Positions 46,642-56,225 of a DNA stretch of 64,000 bases are shown here, in pieces; the first letter of the stretch is position 1, and every line of letters starts with the position of its first letter. The notes beneath the pieces are model-generated. The model had not been told where the DNA came from, did not search any database, and saw nothing but the letters and a program-made list of their open reading frames with translations. The translations under genes and the position numbers were made by a program. This stretch comes from Candidatus Obscuribacterales bacterium (GTDB lineage Bacteria; Cyanobacteriota; Vampirovibrionia; Obscuribacterales; Obscuribacteraceae): assembly GCA_021732085.1 (NCBI GenBank), contig JAKFVQ010000007.1, forward strand, positions 1-64,000. Reading direction: 5' to 3'.

Positions 46642-47069
46642 TATTTATCCTCAACCCATTGAGGCATTCCAGACATCGAGAAGACTGGCGCGTCAACCCA
46701 ATGCCCTTTCTTGGAGCCAGCAGGAGGCTTCAATCCTAGAGGGACTTTGCTCAGTCGTCTCGGAGCGTCGTAAAGCGACGCTGGGCTTAGAGAAGATGGT
46801 GCTAGCAATTTTAGCGAGCTCGGGCTTAGAGATTCATTCGTGAGGCGTACATTTTTTGCAGGAAGCTTAGCTGGCACTGCCGCCGGCGCTATAGGGGCTA
46901 CGATCGATGCGATAGAGCTAGGTGCCTGCAATGTTGCCGGGCTAGGCGCCGCATCAGCGGCATGAGATGTTGCACTCTCGACAGGCAAGCTGCCTGCGTA
47001 CTGAGCATTGGCCTGAGGCAGGGCGATTGCTAGAGTAAGTAGAAAAAAAGCTATGCGACTAGTATTCAA
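46641..47069 (-). CDS. Small secreted Ala/Pro/Ser-rich protein
   Basis: 142 residues. Signal peptide (RIAFFLLTLAIALPQANAQ, cut after ANA). The mature part is low-complexity (SIASIVAPIAPAAVPAKLP) and ends in a less biased segment (KKGHWVDAPVFSMSGMPQWV). No domain recognised. Starts with TTG; GGAGGACTATAATT precedes it. It overlaps the start of the polytopic membrane-protein gene by one base and may be its exported partner. No function can be given. Confidence 0.7.
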   Translation of the reverse strand: MNTSRIAFFLLTLAIALPQANAQYAGSLPVESATSHAADAAPSPATLQAPSSIASIVAPIAPAAVPAKLPAKNVRLTNESLSPSSLKLLAPSSLSPASLYDAPRRLSKVPLGLKPPAGSKKGHWVDAPVFSMSGMPQWVEDK

Positions 47070-47344
47070 AATTATAGTCCTCCTGGGGGCTGAACATTTC
47101 TATTGCAGTTGCGCCCTGGCTGCCTGAGTGGAACAAGGTCAAATGCTGGAACTGTACTAATATCGCAGTGCGTGAGAAGGGCGATAGCCAGGCGAACGCA
47201 CTGAGCATTTATGGACGATCAATTCCATATTAGAAGGCCGGCGAGAAAAAGAAATAGGATAAAAACACTGATCTTTCTCTGGTGCAAATGCACTGCACAA
47301 TTAGTGAAACGCAAAATGAGCCTTGGATCGAGGCAACTCCAATG

Positions 47345-48028
47345 CTAATCAGTACCGGGTGGTACCATCATGTATCCAACGCGGTGCAATGTCCGGATCA
47401 TGGATTCTTTACCGTCGCTATCAATTTTATGGCGCAAGCGCATGATTTGAATCCGCACCGTATCTGGAGCGGCATCGGATTCCGATGACCAGACACGATC
47501 TAATATGGCTTCGGAACTAAACGGTTGATTGGGATGGCGCATGAAAAACTCCAGAAGCGCAAGTTCTTTTGGTTGCAGGTTGAGCTGCTCATCGCCGCGG
47601 TAAACCTGCCGGCTAACAGGATTCAATGTAATGTCGCCAACTTTAAGGACAGTTTCCAAAACAGGAGCCGGGCGGCGCATAAGGGCCCGAATTCTTGCCG
47701 TCAGTTCCTTAAAGTGGAAGGGTTTGGTCAAATAGTCATCGGCGCCGGCATCGAGCCCGACTTCCTTATCCTCTATCTCCTTCTTGCCAGTCAACATGAG
47801 AACAGGACTGGTTCCGCCTTTTGAGCGAAATTCCTGGCAAATTTCAGGTCCGGACATTCCCGGCAGCTCCCAGTCCAAAATGACCAATTCGTATTTATAG
47901 AACCGCAGTCGTTCCAAGCCTTCAGGTCCCTTATGCACAGCATCAATTACGTGCCCTTCGCCCTGAAGAGTGTCAATAATCAAAGTGCACAGCTGGCGAT
48001 CATCTTCAACTAAAAGAATTTTTGCCAT
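47345..48028 (-). CDS. OmpR/PhoB-family response regulator
   Basis: 227 residues. Receiver domain with acidic pair in ILLVEDDRQLC, phospho-acceptor Asp in LVILDWELPGMSG (about residue 53), Thr in LMLTGK and Lys in YLTKPFHFKEL. The C-terminal winged helix (ELALLEFFMRHPNQPFSSEA, TVRIQIMRLRHKIDSDGK, RTLHRVGYMM) binds DNA. It lies divergent from the PAS histidine kinase, which is probably its partner. Targets are not known. Confidence 0.94.
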   Translation of the reverse strand: MAKILLVEDDRQLCTLIIDTLQGEGHVIDAVHKGPEGLERLRFYKYELVILDWELPGMSGPEICQEFRSKGGTSPVLMLTGKKEIEDKEVGLDAGADDYLTKPFHFKELTARIRALMRRPAPVLETVLKVGDITLNPVSRQVYRGDEQLNLQPKELALLEFFMRHPNQPFSSEAILDRVWSSESDAAPDTVRIQIMRLRHKIDSDGKESMIRTLHRVGYMMVPPGTD

Positions 48029-48207
48029 TTCAAAACGCGCAAGAAGCAGATATACGGGAATACATGCAATACTACACCGGCAGAACGTTTTTAGTCCTCT
48101 TTGCTACATTGCCGGTCAGCAAAGGTTTAAAAGCCAGTCGATGCTTAAACTGCATTGGTGCCCCCATTGTTGCTAATGACATTGTCCAACAGCCCAAATC
48201 CCCCCGA

Positions 48208-50091
48208 ATGTTAAACAGTAGCCTCAATCTGAAGCAGCAAGGTTGGATTCTCGTCGGAATTCCGCTGGGGTTGATGCTTATATTTTTGCTTTCTCTGTTT
48301 TTCTTCTATTTACGAATGGAAGAAGACCTCAAAGAAGCTGATCGCGCAAAAACAGTGATCTCGACGTGCAACAAACTCACGAAAGAGTTCGCTCTTGTTG
48401 GTACCACACTCGTCTTTTACAAGATCTCCAGTGGCGTAGATGACTATAAATTAGAGCTTCGTGATCATCTTGAAGATACTGACAAAACCCTGAAGAAGCT
48501 GTCTAACTTGCTTCACCAGGAGCCAAGCTCGCCGGAAGAATTGGCAATCTTGAAAAAAATCTCGCGTTATTCCGACGCAGGGGTTAAGTTGATTGGCGTC
48601 TATGAGAAGCATATTTCGGGCGAATATAGAATTCCAGAAATGCAAGCAAAAATCATCTTTCTGGAATTTGCTGAAATGATCAGGGCTTTTTCCCAGCAGC
48701 TAGAAGAGATTGTCAGGATCGAAAGCAAAAAGCATCAAAGATTGGATGAGCTAGGCAAGCAAACAAGCTTGATGTTGAAGGTCTGCGGCGTCGGAGCTTT
48801 ATTTGCAGTTGTACTGGCTGCTGCTTTAACCGCTGGGTTTACCAGAAACACGACCCGAAGACTCGGCGTGCTCATCGATAATACGGAGCGCCTCAGCAAG
48901 AAACAAAGTCTGCAATTATTGAGCGCGGATCAGGGCGGCTCAAAGGTGGATCTGTTTTTTACTGAGCACACTAGAAACGATGAGATCGCACAACTCGATT
49001 TATTCTTTCGGAAAATGGCAAACGAGTTGGCTGAAGCTACCCGAAAGGAGCGAGCGATTCTCGATAATGCAGTCGACGTGATTTGCTCCATCAATTCCGA
49101 AGGCAAGTTCACAGCTGTCAACCCCGCCTCGAGCCAGGTTTGGGGCATAGCTCCGGACAAGCTGATCGGGATGCACTACTCGGAAATAATCGAAAAAGAG
49201 GATGTGCCAAAATTCGCCGAGGCGATGGAGAATCAGGCCAATCAACAATCGAACTCACTGGTGAACATCGAAAACAAAGTATCGGTGGACGAGAATCCGG
49301 TGCATACGCTCTGGTCGATTCGCTGGTCGGAATCTGAGAAATCGCTGTTCTGCGTAGCGCACGATATAAGCGATCGCAAAGAAGTCGAACGAATGAAGCA
49401 AGAGTTCGTCGCGGTAATAAGCCACGAACTTAGAACACCTCTAACTTCCTTGCAAATGACACTTTCGCTCCTTCTCAATGGTAACTACGGACCGATTTCA
49501 GAAACAGCGGAGCAGCGCGTCAAGAGCGCAGACGTCGGTGTGACAAGATTGATCATGTTGGTTAGCGATCTGCTAGATATTGAAAAAATGGAAGCAGGCA
49601 AACTGCAAATGAGAAAATCAAATAGCGATCTTGCCGAGGTGGTCGAGCGCTCCATTGAAACTATGAGCGGTTTTGCCTCACAACAAGGAGTGCAATTGCA
49701 AGACAAAACGGCAGGGCTCTGCGCACCTGTTTATGCTGACTCGGACAGACTTTTACAGGTGGTGGTCAACCTGATATCCAATGCCATCAAATATTCAGAA
49801 GAAGGCGGACTGATCGAAATCGAATTGATAAAGGGCGAGGAGCAGGCAGAGCTGAGAGTTGTAGATCATGGGGCAGGCATTCCGCCTGAATTTGAAGAGA
49901 CCCTATTCAAAAAATATGAGCAAGCAAAAGCTGCAAAGAACAAGAAGATACGAAGCACTGGTCTAGGACTTGCAATTTCGAAAGCCATCATCGAGCAGCA
50001 CGATGGCATCATCGGGTTCAGTCGCACCGAAGGCGGTGGCAGCACTTTTTGGTTCAAGCTGCCAGTCTTGAGTTCCGCAAAAAAATCATAA
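48208..50091 (+). CDS. Membrane-bound PAS sensor histidine kinase
   Basis: About 627 residues. First membrane helix near the N-terminus (GIPLGLMLIFLLSLFFFYL), helical sensor loop of ~150 residues, second helix (ALFAVVLAAALTAG), HAMP linker, PAS domain (VDVICSINSEGKFTAVNPAS), HisKA box VISHELRTPLTSLQMTL with the phosphorylated His, then the ATP-binding lobe: N box NLISNAIKYS, G1 DHGAGIP, G2 STGLGLAIS. The frame opens at 48022, overlapping the regulator gene, but that part contains no signal or domain; the ATG at 48208 gives a normal start though without clear ribosome site. Likely partner of the divergent regulator. Confidence 0.92.
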   Translation: MLNSSLNLKQQGWILVGIPLGLMLIFLLSLFFFYLRMEEDLKEADRAKTVISTCNKLTKEFALVGTTLVFYKISSGVDDYKLELRDHLEDTDKTLKKLSNLLHQEPSSPEELAILKKISRYSDAGVKLIGVYEKHISGEYRIPEMQAKIIFLEFAEMIRAFSQQLEEIVRIESKKHQRLDELGKQTSLMLKVCGVGALFAVVLAAALTAGFTRNTTRRLGVLIDNTERLSKKQSLQLLSADQGGSKVDLFFTEHTRNDEIAQLDLFFRKMANELAEATRKERAILDNAVDVICSINSEGKFTAVNPASSQVWGIAPDKLIGMHYSEIIEKEDVPKFAEAMENQANQQSNSLVNIENKVSVDENPVHTLWSIRWSESEKSLFCVAHDISDRKEVERMKQEFVAVISHELRTPLTSLQMTLSLLLNGNYGPISETAEQRVKSADVGVTRLIMLVSDLLDIEKMEAGKLQMRKSNSDLAEVVERSIETMSGFASQQGVQLQDKTAGLCAPVYADSDRLLQVVVNLISNAIKYSEEGGLIEIELIKGEEQAELRVVDHGAGIPPEFEETLFKKYEQAKAAKNKKIRSTGLGLAISKAIIEQHDGIIGFSRTEGGGSTFWFKLPVLSSAKKS

Positions 50092-50161
50092 TTGAGTTTC
50101 GCGTTCGCTATATGGAGCCGTCTCAGAATTCTCCCTTCAGCAACGTTCTTTCTTTACAAAA

Positions 50162-51247
50162 TCAACTAGAGCAGGCGTCGTCCGGCAGCTGGCTAAAAGA
50201 AAACTGTGTGTAATGACCGTAAATACCATCGGGGCGAAGAATACTGCTTGGAAAATTCGGCTGATTGACGCTGTTCGGGTAGCACTGTGTCTCCAAACAG
50301 AATCCGCCATACTTGGGATAAGCGCCGCCTAGACCACTAATTGATCCGTCAAGCTGATTTGCTGTGAAGAATTGGAAGGCCGGTTGGTCTGTGTAAACTG
50401 TGAGGCATCTACCTGTTGTTGGATCCACTACAGATCCAAGTCCTTCGATGTCTCCAGGGCGCATATCAATCACCATGTTTATGTCATAACCGCCTGCGGT
50501 ATCATCAATGCGATCGCCAATTCGATGTCGTCTTCCCGTAAAGTCATATGGTGTATCTTTCACCGATGCGACTTCTCCGGTGGGGACCATTTCCTCGTTC
50601 AGCGGGGTATAGTGCGAGGCATTGAATGATGCCATATGATCTAAGATGTTTCCATTTGCAGCGCCTTTCAAATTGAAATAGCTGTGATTAGTTAAATTAA
50701 CAGGCGTAGCCTTGTCTGTCTTTGCCGTATAGCGCACGATTAAGTCGTTCGAATTCTTCCAAAGAGTGAAACGGATTGAAACGTCCAAATTTCCAGGGAA
50801 TCCTTCTTCCATGTCTTTGCTGAGATAGTGAAGCGTAAGGCAGGACTCACTTTCATTCTCCCCTGTTTCAACGACGTCCCAGACTTTCTTGTCGAATCCC
50901 ACCACGCCGCCATGAGTACTGGTAGTGCCTTTGGTGGGGGTCAACTTATAGGTAACTCCATCGATTTCAAACTGGGCATTGGAAATTCTATTTGCGTAAC
51001 GACCTATCGTCGAGCCAAAGCGGGGGTGCTTCGCGACATACTGCTCCAGATTGTCAAAGCCGAGCGCCACGTTTGCGCATTGCCCTTTTCGATCGGGTAC
51101 CCAGCATTCGGCAATGATCGCTCCGAAGTTTACAATTTTGACCCGCATACCGCTCGAATTGCTGAGCGTAAATGACCGGATCTCGGTTCCATCAGGCAGG
51201 CGCCCAAAGACTTCGGAAACTATCGATTTGCTTGATTCGATGGCCAT
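50162..51247 (-). CDS. galM: Aldose 1-epimerase (mutarotase)
   Basis: Interconverts alpha and beta anomers of sugars such as glucose and galactose. 361 residues, normal length. Motifs: VNFGAIIAECWVPDRKG, FGSTIGRYANRISNAQFEID, STHGGVVGFDKKVWDV, NLTNHSYFNLKGA with the catalytic His, and GGFCLETQCYPNSVNQPNFP with the catalytic Glu. The ATG at 51247 has GAGAAT before it; an in-frame start 33 bases earlier adds an unconserved stretch. It stands alone. No signal peptide, so it is probably cytoplasmic. Confidence 0.94.
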   Translation of the reverse strand: MAIESSKSIVSEVFGRLPDGTEIRSFTLSNSSGMRVKIVNFGAIIAECWVPDRKGQCANVALGFDNLEQYVAKHPRFGSTIGRYANRISNAQFEIDGVTYKLTPTKGTTSTHGGVVGFDKKVWDVVETGENESESCLTLHYLSKDMEEGFPGNLDVSIRFTLWKNSNDLIVRYTAKTDKATPVNLTNHSYFNLKGAANGNILDHMASFNASHYTPLNEEMVPTGEVASVKDTPYDFTGRRHRIGDRIDDTAGGYDINMVIDMRPGDIEGLGSVVDPTTGRCLTVYTDQPAFQFFTANQLDGSISGLGGAYPKYGGFCLETQCYPNSVNQPNFPSSILRPDGIYGHYTQFSFSQLPDDACSS

Positions 51248-51885
51248 GTAGATTCTCGTATTAGTTGGATTGAACCGCAATTATACTGCCGAATGCTCAG
51301 ACGCGATTTCCTGCCAAGATCCAGGAATGTTCTATTCATTTTTTTGGAGGCGCGCAATAGGTTGTCAGACACCAGTCACATTAAGGGAGGCAGACTTCCG
51401 TTCTAGGGTCACTTAAAAAATTTGGGGCTCGAAAGGTCGCTCAAAAAAAAAACGGGACGAAAGATGAATAATAACTTCCCGCGACAATCTGTATCCGATT
51501 TCGCCCAAAAGCTACTGGTGTTCGGGGTCAATTCTTTGATAAGTCTATGCGGAGTCGATGCATCTTTTTTCTCACCATGACAACACCGCGATCAAAAGTG
51601 ACGAATGCTTTCTCCTCAAGGCTTTTCAGGTTTATTGCGAACAAGCCGCCCCGTTGTCATGGTGAGGAAATCCTCCAAATTTCAACGGAACCCAAAGTAT
51701 TGTCACCGCTGCCTTAGAAATAACAGCTTTCAACATAGCGGACCGGCGTTCTTGCCTACAGAGGCAGGCATATGGAGCCATCGTCCTTTAATAGTTTAGC
51801 CGTAAACAACATGGAAACAACTTCTCTGTAATGTGTGAAGTATGGCAATCGCGTTGGCGCGAAAATATAAAAGAGGACAACAATC
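51248..51885. other. Long intergenic region upstream of the DG-repeat protein
   Basis: No gene supported. It holds A-rich runs near 51450, a spaced inverted repeat (51571-51666) and a small hairpin GCCT-ACAG-AGGC near 51763. The ribosome site AGAGGACAACAATC lies directly before the DG-repeat gene. Confidence 0.5.
51571..51666. repeat. Spaced perfect 14-bp inverted repeat
   Basis: CTCACCATGACAAC (51571-51584) is repeated inverted as GTTGTCATGGTGAG (51653-51666), 68 bases apart. T-rich sequence precedes the left arm and A-rich sequence follows the right. It could fold into one long hairpin, or mark the ends of a tiny non-coding element. No target-site duplication was evident by eye. Confidence 0.6.
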
Positions 51886-53328
51886 ATGGGTCAGTTCAAC
51901 AACTTTGAGGCAAACGATTCCGTCAAAAACGATGGTGATAAGTCGCAGGCAAGAACCGGTTCTGACATGTCGAACCAGAACTTCAACGATGACTTCCGCA
52001 AAACTGCGACGGCCGGCGCGGCCATGCTGTCCGAGTTTGCCTTTCCAGCCTCCAAAGATTTGCTGGAACAACTGGGACTCGGCGACAAGAACAAAGACGG
52101 CGGCAAGGTGCTCGGCACACTGAACAGCAAAGACAATCCTCTCAATAACAATAAGCCAGCAGATAAAGGCGAATCGTCCTCCATCTGGGATGCCGTAAAA
52201 GCAGGCATTAATGGAGCCGACAACACAGCAAAAAAGGGCAGAAGAATTGCTGAAAGCATCGGCGAGCTAGCAGGCGAATTAATCAAACAACAAATAAAAG
52301 AAGGCGAGGATCGCCAACATAAAATCGCTGAGAAAGCGGCTAAAGACAAAGACGTCCAAAAGGTAACAGAGAAACATGATGGTCCCATCTCCACTGTAAT
52401 TGTCGAAAAGAAGGACGGCTCGGTAGTTACTCATAAGCCGGACGGCACAACGGTCACCGAATTAGATGGACGGAAAACGACCGAGTATCCGAAGGAGCTC
52501 GACCCCAAGGTTGCAAGCCGAATCGAACATCCGAACGGTGGTGTAGAAATTCAAAACAGGGATGGCTCCTTCGAGTTCACACCGAAAGATGGGAATCGGG
52601 TTGAGTTCCATAAAGACCACTCTCAAACTGAGCACTATAAAGATGGCAGCAAAGTCCATCGCAACAAACCGGATGGCAGCTACACAATCACAGCAGCAGA
52701 TGGAACACAAACAACCCGTCACAAGGATGGAACCGAAATAGTCGAAAAGACCAACGGAGACCGCACTGTTACCAAGCCCGAGAAAACAGAGAAAGACGGC
52801 ACCAAAGTTTGGCACAAGAACGATGGCACAGAGATTCGAGAATCCAACAATGGAACAAGAACAACCATATATCCGGAAAGCGTCAACGACCAAATTGAAA
52901 AAATCGTCAAGCATCCAAATGGCGATTATGAGCAAACTTCGCGCGACGGGTCATCGGTAAAAATTGGTCATGACGGCGGCATGAAGATCCAGGGAAAAGA
53001 CGGAAGCCGTACTACTTTCCATCCAAACGGAGACATGGAAACCGAGTCAGCTAACGGCACAAAAGTCAAAATCAAGCACGATGGCACCATCATCACCAGC
53101 AAAAAAGATGGTACCGAAAAGACCATCCACCCGAATGGAATTACAGAATCGGTCAATAGCAACGGCGACAGAACAATCAAGAAGCCTGATGGCGAAGTTA
53201 TCAAAATCAAGCACGATGGACATGTGACAAGCAGAAATCCTGTAAAAGCAATGGAAGCAAAAAAGGAAGCACAAGCTTATATGAAGGATGCGAAGCAGTT
53301 CATGGACATTTTGCAAGGTAACTTTTAG
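51886..53328 (+). CDS. DG-repeat (G-box-like) beta-strand protein, function unknown
   Basis: 480 residues. Residues 1-160: low-complexity, soluble, with helical KKGRRIAESIGELAGELIKQ. Residues ~165-450: more than a dozen short repeats of pattern 'x-x-D-G-x-x-h-x-x-x-P-D/N-G', for example DGSVVTHKPDGTTVTELDG and NGDRTIKKPDG, which resemble the single-sheet G-box repeats of Tcp10/CPAP C-termini and some bacterial surface repeats. The final ~30 residues are helical (AMEAKKEAQAYMKDAKQF). No signal peptide or membrane helix. AGAGGACAACAATC precedes the ATG; a strong terminator follows. A long extended beta-sheet protein is likely; its job is unknown. Confidence 0.75.
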   Translation: MGQFNNFEANDSVKNDGDKSQARTGSDMSNQNFNDDFRKTATAGAAMLSEFAFPASKDLLEQLGLGDKNKDGGKVLGTLNSKDNPLNNNKPADKGESSSIWDAVKAGINGADNTAKKGRRIAESIGELAGELIKQQIKEGEDRQHKIAEKAAKDKDVQKVTEKHDGPISTVIVEKKDGSVVTHKPDGTTVTELDGRKTTEYPKELDPKVASRIEHPNGGVEIQNRDGSFEFTPKDGNRVEFHKDHSQTEHYKDGSKVHRNKPDGSYTITAADGTQTTRHKDGTEIVEKTNGDRTVTKPEKTEKDGTKVWHKNDGTEIRESNNGTRTTIYPESVNDQIEKIVKHPNGDYEQTSRDGSSVKIGHDGGMKIQGKDGSRTTFHPNGDMETESANGTKVKIKHDGTIITSKKDGTEKTIHPNGITESVNSNGDRTIKKPDGEVIKIKHDGHVTSRNPVKAMEAKKEAQAYMKDAKQFMDILQGNF

Positions 53329-53377
53329 AAATCAATTGAATGGTTTAACGGCAACATTCCCCTTTGATTGCCAAAGA

Positions 53378-53418
53378 AAAGAGCGGCGCTTGATTGAACA
53401 AGTGCCGCTCTTTCTGTT
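53378..53418 (+). terminator. Strong intrinsic terminator after the DG-repeat gene
   Basis: AAAGAGCGGCGCTTG (53378-53392) pairs with CAAGTGCCGCTCTTT (53399-53413), 15 bp with one G-T pair and a 6-base loop, followed by CTGTT. The A-tract on the left means it can also end transcription of the convergent glycine-zipper gene. Confidence 0.88.
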
Positions 53419-53439
53419 AGGGGAGGATTTTCTGCAAAC

Positions 53440-53979
53440 CTATCTTCTTTCCAGTGAACCGCCGATGATGCCGCCGAGAACTCCGGCGGCTCCTCCGATA
53501 GCGGCACCACGCCCCGGCTTCTTGTGATCAGCAATGGCTCCAATACCGGCGCCGAGTACACCGCCAATGATACCGCCCTCGAGCGTCGTGTTACGCTGCG
53601 GCTGTTGAGGTGGATATTGTTCGTAATAGGGCGGAGCTTGACCAGGACCTGGATGCATCACGACAGGTGGCCGCTCGACATAGACGGGGCGTTCTTCGAC
53701 GATGACAGGACGTTCAACAATAACCTGCGCAGTACGCGAAGTAATATGAATCTTTCCATAGCGCTCATGAATGTCAGCGCCCTGTCCTTTAATATCCTTG
53801 CGCTCGGTCTCTCTTACAAGCCTTCTGAAATCATCCGGACGCATGTTGTAAGCATCTTCCTGCAAGCGGCTTGCAACATCTTCTGCACGATCTTGATGCA
53901 GCATATTTGCCAATGTATTTGCTTCCCGAGATACAAAATCACCACCAGGAGCGCAACGCATGCTATTTTCACAACCCAT
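53440..53979 (-). CDS. Glycine-zipper protein
   Basis: 179 residues. The N-terminal ~70 residues are charged and helical (NTLANMLHQDRAEDVASRLQ). Residues ~95-130 are Pro/Tyr/Gln-rich with an alternating Val-Glu-Arg-Pro motif (VERPVIVEERPVYVERPPVV). The C-terminus, GGIIGGVLGAGIGAIADHKK then GRGAAIGGAAGVLGGIIGG, is a classic glycine zipper (2TM/YMGG type) that packs in membranes or self-associates. No signal peptide, unlike most surface-antigen members. GAGGATTGAAAA precedes the ATG. Monocistronic. Confidence 0.8.
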   Translation of the reverse strand: MGCENSMRCAPGGDFVSREANTLANMLHQDRAEDVASRLQEDAYNMRPDDFRRLVRETERKDIKGQGADIHERYGKIHITSRTAQVIVERPVIVEERPVYVERPPVVMHPGPGQAPPYYEQYPPQQPQRNTTLEGGIIGGVLGAGIGAIADHKKPGRGAAIGGAAGVLGGIIGGSLERR

Positions 53980-54240
53980 TTTTCAATCCTCACCCAAAAC
54001 CATTCCTTATCTCCATTAGACAATCATAAGGAAATTGCCGAAATGGGAGTTTTACGAAACGCTGCTCCTGGAGCCGGACTTCTAAGCTACTTGGCATACT
54101 CTCGGCAAATATTTGGCATAATTTTGGCATGGGCGCGCAGCTAGCAGGGCACCACATGCAGTAGCATTGAATCTGAAAGTCTGAGAAGCACAACGCAGAT
54201 TCCAGTTATGCCAGGCACGAAAGAGAAATAGCTCGTATGT

Positions 54241-56217
54241 ATGCCGTACATTATCAGATGCTTCCCCACGCCCAGCAAACAGGTACAAACAGTTTCGCGA
54301 AGCTTTCATCATTCCAGCTCAAATTGGAGTCTGCAGCTAGCAGCGTCAGGTAAAGCCCCAACGCGCAGTACCCAGGTTAGACACGCCCCACCCCCGGGCA
54401 CAACCATAGTTGCAGAGGGAGTCATAATCATCACTGAAGAAGAATCCAGCACCCAAGAATTGACGGAAAGCAGTTCCACTTCCGCAAAGCCAGTTTCAGG
54501 ACCTGATCCTGAATCGCTATTAGGCAGCGTAATTGCAGACCGCTATCGCCTTCTGGAAATTATCGGACAGGGTGGCATCGGTGTAGTCTATAAAGCCCAA
54601 CATACACTTATAGACCGTATAGTTGCTTTCAAAATGCTTCGAAAGGAAACGCTGCAAGATGAGCGCAGCATGCAACGCTTCCAAATGGAAGGCAAAGCAA
54701 TGACTAGCGTAAGCCATCCAAACATAGTATCGGTGTTCGATTTCGGTGTCACGTCTAATCAGTCGGCATTCCTCGTTATGGAGTTCTTGGATGGGACGGA
54801 TCTGGACACTCTTATCCAGGCGGCAGGTTATTTGGAACCGGACGAAGTCGTTGCTCTCTTCATTCAAATATGCGACGCGCTCTCCCATTTACACGAGCGT
54901 GGTTTGATTCACCGAGACCTCAAACCGGCAAATGTGATCATCTTAAATCCTGGTGTAGACGCGCAAGTAAAACTCGTCGATTTCGGCATGGCAAAATTCC
55001 AAGAACAGAGCCGCTACGCACAATCACTCACGAGGCCTGGAGAAGTCTTCGGCAGCCCCTACTACATGAGCCCCGAACAGTGCGTCGGTATGCAATTGGA
55101 TCTGCGCTCCGACATCTATTCCATGGGCTGTGTGATGTACGAGGCGCTTTCCGGCAGACCGCCATTTCTCGGAGAGAATATGGTTCAGCTTGCACAAATG
55201 CACCTCGATACGCCTCCTGATCCCATCAGCGTCTCTATAGAGGATACGAATTTCCCTAGATGGCTCGATGCTATAGTTCTGAAGTGCCTCGCCAAAAACG
55301 TGAACGACCGTTACCAGTCTGCTGAAGAGATGAAGAAAGCACTAGTCGGCTTTCAGCGAACCTGGCTGCAAAAAACCACCAAGAGACTTGTTTTCAAAGG
55401 CGATTTTAGTGAGTCCGGCAACTCGCCAGCATTTCCGCGTCGTGCCACAGAAGAGATTATGCGTCCTGCAAGCGTCACGCAAGCAGGGCAAGCGGTATCA
55501 AATGCAGTGGCACAAGCGTGGCAAAACAATCTCAACAAAGAATCTGATGCCACATCCAAGCCTGTAGCAATGGAAAGCGCGCTGGATCAAGGTCGCAAGA
55601 AGTTGCTTATTGGGCTGGGTGTCGTCTCGGTAATAGCAATGGTAGGCGTATCATTTTTTGCTGGACGAGTGAGCACCGGCGGATCGCAAGAACAGTACCA
55701 GAAATTCGACGCCGCAGGCACAACAGCACTGGAAACCGGACATTACAGCGAAGCAGAATTCAATTTTTCGCAAGCAGTAAAACTGGCAGAGCAAAATGGT
55801 ATCAAAGACAATCAGCCACTCTTCGAAAGTTTGATAAATTTGGCGACCGTTTATCAAAAAGAGAATAAGTCTGAGCTTGCCGAAGATCTTTATAAAAGCA
55901 CGATAACCCGAATTGAAGACGCGGAAGGAAAAGACTCGGGTAATCTGGCGCCCGTACTTATCAAACTAGGAAAGCTTTACACGGATACCAATCGATTGAC
56001 GGAAGCAGAAGCAGCCCACCAGCGTGCTAAGAACATTGTTGAATCAGCGTTCGGCAGCTCCCACAAGATGATGGTAGATTGTCTGAATGGTTATGCCGAG
56101 ACGAAGAAAAAGCAAGGTAAGCTTGAGCATGCTACTAAGTTGCAAAATCAGGCCCAGGAAATAATAAAGAACAGGGATCAGTCAGGCGCCGCGGAAAACA
56201 AGGATCCAGCCAAATAG
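54241..56217 (+). CDS. PknB-like serine/threonine protein kinase with C-terminal TPR region
   Basis: Up to 658 residues. Kinase domain ~105-375: glycine loop IGQGGIGVVYKA, Lys in VAFKMLRKE, catalytic loop LIHRDLKPANVII, DFGMA, and GSPYYMSPEQ. A linker follows, then a membrane helix (LLIGLGVVSVIAMVGVSFFAG, ~460-480). The last ~170 residues, outside the membrane, hold TPRs (GTTALETGHYSEAEFNFSQA, ESLINLATVYQKENKSELAE, VLIKLGKLYTDTNRLTEAEA). The first ~65 residues have no conserved content and no good ribosome site, so the start may be wrong; no later ATG before the kinase domain fits. The membrane TPR gene begins 9 bases after its stop. Confidence 0.9.
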   Translation: MPYIIRCFPTPSKQVQTVSRSFHHSSSNWSLQLAASGKAPTRSTQVRHAPPPGTTIVAEGVIIITEEESSTQELTESSSTSAKPVSGPDPESLLGSVIADRYRLLEIIGQGGIGVVYKAQHTLIDRIVAFKMLRKETLQDERSMQRFQMEGKAMTSVSHPNIVSVFDFGVTSNQSAFLVMEFLDGTDLDTLIQAAGYLEPDEVVALFIQICDALSHLHERGLIHRDLKPANVIILNPGVDAQVKLVDFGMAKFQEQSRYAQSLTRPGEVFGSPYYMSPEQCVGMQLDLRSDIYSMGCVMYEALSGRPPFLGENMVQLAQMHLDTPPDPISVSIEDTNFPRWLDAIVLKCLAKNVNDRYQSAEEMKKALVGFQRTWLQKTTKRLVFKGDFSESGNSPAFPRRATEEIMRPASVTQAGQAVSNAVAQAWQNNLNKESDATSKPVAMESALDQGRKKLLIGLGVVSVIAMVGVSFFAGRVSTGGSQEQYQKFDAAGTTALETGHYSEAEFNFSQAVKLAEQNGIKDNQPLFESLINLATVYQKENKSELAEDLYKSTITRIEDAEGKDSGNLAPVLIKLGKLYTDTNRLTEAEAAHQRAKNIVESAFGSSHKMMVDCLNGYAETKKKQGKLEHATKLQNQAQEIIKNRDQSGAAENKDPAK

Positions 56218-56225
56218 GTCAAGTC

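Noticed and set aside
47070..47344. Possible tRNA or small RNA between the secreted protein and the response regulator
   Set aside because: No cloverleaf arms, no TTCGANNC-type T-loop and no terminator were found.
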